Positions 14,771-16,332 of a DNA stretch of 16,332 bases are shown piece by piece. The notes beneath the pieces were generated by a model. That model worked only from the letters and a program-made list of their open reading frames with translations. It searched no databases and had not been told where the DNA came from. This DNA is from Rhodospirillaceae bacterium (lineage in GTDB: Bacteria > Pseudomonadota > Alphaproteobacteria > MPNO01 > UBA2964): the NCBI GenBank assembly GCA_018660305.1, contig JABJKO010000287.1, forward strand, positions 1 to 16,332, given 5' to 3'. Position 1 is the stretch's first letter, and every line of letters starts with the position of its first letter. The position numbers and the translations under genes are program-made.

Positions 14771-15271
14771 CTCTGGCGACACCGCCGGATCTCCAGGTTA
14801 CCGGTCCTGTAGCGGTAGCCATGGATACAGAAGACCGCGTCCATAGCCTGGACCGTTGGTGGTTTCAGGTCTATCACGCCATGACAAAGACCGGGTGACC
14901 CCTGGCTTCACGCTCATCGCCCGCCCAACGGCTGGGCGCCGGTAACACGTTGATTCGACCCAGAACGGACCTCAGCGCCTCAAAAATGGAGGTCTGCTAT
15001 CAGGCTAAAGGCGACATTGTTCGGGGCAGGCGGATGGGGCGCAAATAGCCAGTAATGAACTCTATCGGTTAGTCCAGAAACCGCAGTTTATCCTATCCTG
15101 ATGCCGCTTGGTGGATGGCGTCCGCCGCATCAATCCTCATTAAACCGCTGTTAACCGGCATTATGAGAAGGTGGCAAGGCCGTGGGTCTTCATTGATATC
15201 CCCTTTGGCGGGCAGCTTCCCTCTAATTCGTGCCGTTTCCATTTGTTCTTATCCTCCTGTCAGATTCAAGC

Positions 15272-16332
15272 ATGCAGCGCCGCCATCTCCATTTATTAGC
15301 CGCCCTGATCGTCGCGGTTATTTTCTCTTTCACCACGGCGTGGGAATTCGTCTTGGAGGACTGGCTCATACATGGGTTCGTCACGCACGGGGAGGTGTCC
15401 CAAGCCCACAAATGGGAATTTATCGGCGCTGCCACTATCGGTGCAATTATCGCGGCAGGTATTTTCAACTTGATTGGTCTGCGGATATTCGCCGACCGCG
15501 ATAATGCTGACGAGCGCTACCATCGAGTTGTCGATTTGTGCCCCGAGGCAATGTGGGTCAATGTCGACCAAAAGTTGGTATTCGCCAATGCCGCCTATAT
15601 TCGTCAGATGCGAGCCAACTCCCTTGATGACCTAATCGGAAAATCGGCGCTCGAATTTATCCATCCCGACAGTCGTGACCGCTATAACACGCTGCGCGAG
15701 GCCTTCTTGACCGGTCAAGGACAGATTCAGTCGGAAGAAGTGAAGCGGCGACGCTTGGATGGCACCGAATATATTGGCGAATATTCTGTAGGACATACAA
15801 TTTGGAATGGCAAACCAGCCGTTCAGGTCGTCTGCCGCGATATTACAGAACGCAAACAATCGACAGAAGCCCTGCTCCAAAGCGAAATGCGATTTCGCGG
15901 GCTGATCGATATTGCCACCGATGCCGTCATCTCGATTGATTTGCAAGGAAACATCCAACTATTCAATCAGGGCGCTGAAAAGATCTTCGGTCACAACACC
16001 GAAGACATTCTTGGTAAGCCACTCGACCTGCTCTTACCGGAACGCTTTCGCAGCGGGCATGGTCATCACCTCAAACAATTTGTTCAGTCGCCAGAAACAA
16101 GCCGCCTGATGAACGGTCGTGACGGAATCTATGGGATGCGCAAGGACGGTTCGGAGTTTCCGGCAGAAGCATCAATCTCTAAACTCGCCCTGCCCACAGG
16201 CATAGTGCTGACCGTTATGTTGCGGGACATCACGGAACGTCATCTTGCCGAAGATAGACTTCGCAGGGCCAACCAGGAATTGGAGAGTGCAGCGAAGCTG
16301 AAAGATCGATTTCTGGCGGCGATGAGCCACGA
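15272..16332 (+). CDS. Membrane PAS-PAS sensor histidine kinase (C-terminus outside window)
   Basis: 353 complete codons, then the window ends inside the gene. Two transmembrane segments, about 7-24 and 50-70, flank a short periplasmic loop rich in charged residues and histidine. Two PAS domains follow: the first about 82-195, ending VVCRDITERK; the second about 206-322, with LLPERFRSGHGHH and ending VMLRDITERH. A linker helix then leads to KDRFLAAMSH at the right edge, the start of the HisKA dimerisation box that carries the phosphorylated histidine. The ATP-binding and any receiver domains lie outside. Start ATG 15272 has a poor ribosome-binding site; GTG 15230 is an alternative but adds an unlikely extension. 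Codon use is AT-richer than in the other genes. The signal and the response partner are unknown; its nearness to a sigma-54 promoter is suggestive only. Confidence 0.88.
   Translation, partial: MQRRHLHLLAALIVAVIFSFTTAWEFVLEDWLIHGFVTHGEVSQAHKWEFIGAATIGAIIAAGIFNLIGLRIFADRDNADERYHRVVDLCPEAMWVNVDQKLVFANAAYIRQMRANSLDDLIGKSALEFIHPDSRDRYNTLREAFLTGQGQIQSEEVKRRRLDGTEYIGEYSVGHTIWNGKPAVQVVCRDITERKQSTEALLQSEMRFRGLIDIATDAVISIDLQGNIQLFNQGAEKIFGHNTEDILGKPLDLLLPERFRSGHGHHLKQFVQSPETSRLMNGRDGIYGMRKDGSEFPAEASISKLALPTGIVLTVMLRDITERHLAEDRLRRANQELESAAKLKDRFLAAMSH

Larger units (their letters stand above)
14580..15271. other. Gene-poor regulatory/possibly mobile-derived region
   Basis: About 690 bp without a supported gene. 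Its left part carries the sigma-54 promoter, the IHF-like site, a 7-bp inverted repeat (ACCCTGT 14640-14646 / ACAGGGT 14672-14678) and two 21-bp direct repeats, all upstream of the miniprotein/aminomutase unit. From about 14771 to 15230 I see only short stop-interrupted frames and no recognisable protein; it could be decayed sequence, possibly of an insertion element. No clear promoter for the sensor kinase was identified. Confidence 0.5.

Noticed and set aside
14821..14898. 25-aa plus-strand ORF in the gene-poor region
   Set aside because: No ribosome-binding site, no recognisable feature; probably chance.

Overview
The window looks like chromosomal DNA of an alphaproteobacterium, perhaps a Rhodospirillales-like or related free-living lineage. 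The evidence is GC-rich coding sequence, periplasmic haem and NMT1/TauA-type ABC proteins, a UbiD paralogue and an MlaF-type ATPase. This is inference from gene content; there is no rRNA or marker gene. No tRNA, rRNA, CRISPR array, intact transposase or phage gene was seen.

Layout, left to right. (1) Minus strand, 2685 down to the left edge: a histidine-rich polytopic membrane protein followed 11 bp later by a GT39/ArnT-like membrane glycosyltransferase that runs off the window. (2) Plus strand, 3108-4894: an AMP-forming acyl-CoA ligase whose stop overlaps the start of an 88-aa protein (ATGA). (3) Minus strand, 7677-4928: an MlaF-like ABC ATPase without MlaE/MlaD partners, then a RoxA-like di-haem c lipoprotein. 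(4) Plus strand, 8008-12822: a tight operon of NMT1/TauA-type binding protein, permease, ATPase, a second and different permease, and a divergent UbiD-family protein. (5) Minus strand, about 14640-12863: a perfect consensus sigma-54 promoter, a 22-codon predicted membrane miniprotein with a strong ribosome-binding site, a 9-bp-stem hairpin, and a lysine-2,3-aminomutase-type radical SAM enzyme. (6) A roughly 700-bp gene-poor stretch containing two exact 21-bp direct repeats 52 bp apart, then a plus-strand membrane PAS-PAS sensor kinase cut by the right edge.

How the parts may work together. Region 4 reads as an import-plus-conversion module: the transporter would bring in a small, probably carboxylated compound for the UbiD-like protein. 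By eye, that protein keeps the metal-ligand positions but has lost the Arg and the two Glu positions of the usual prFMN decarboxylase triad, so its chemistry is uncertain. Region 5 reads as a nitrogen- or activator-controlled amino-acid rearrangement unit. Its promoter has sigma-54 elements, an IHF-like site and, further upstream, paired repeats of form TGT-N11-ACA that could be enhancer sites or an IS-element end. The aminomutase has changes at the lysine-side-chain-binding positions, so lysine may not be its substrate. The strongest candidates for something undescribed are the UbiD-like/ABC operon and the sigma-54/miniprotein/aminomutase unit.
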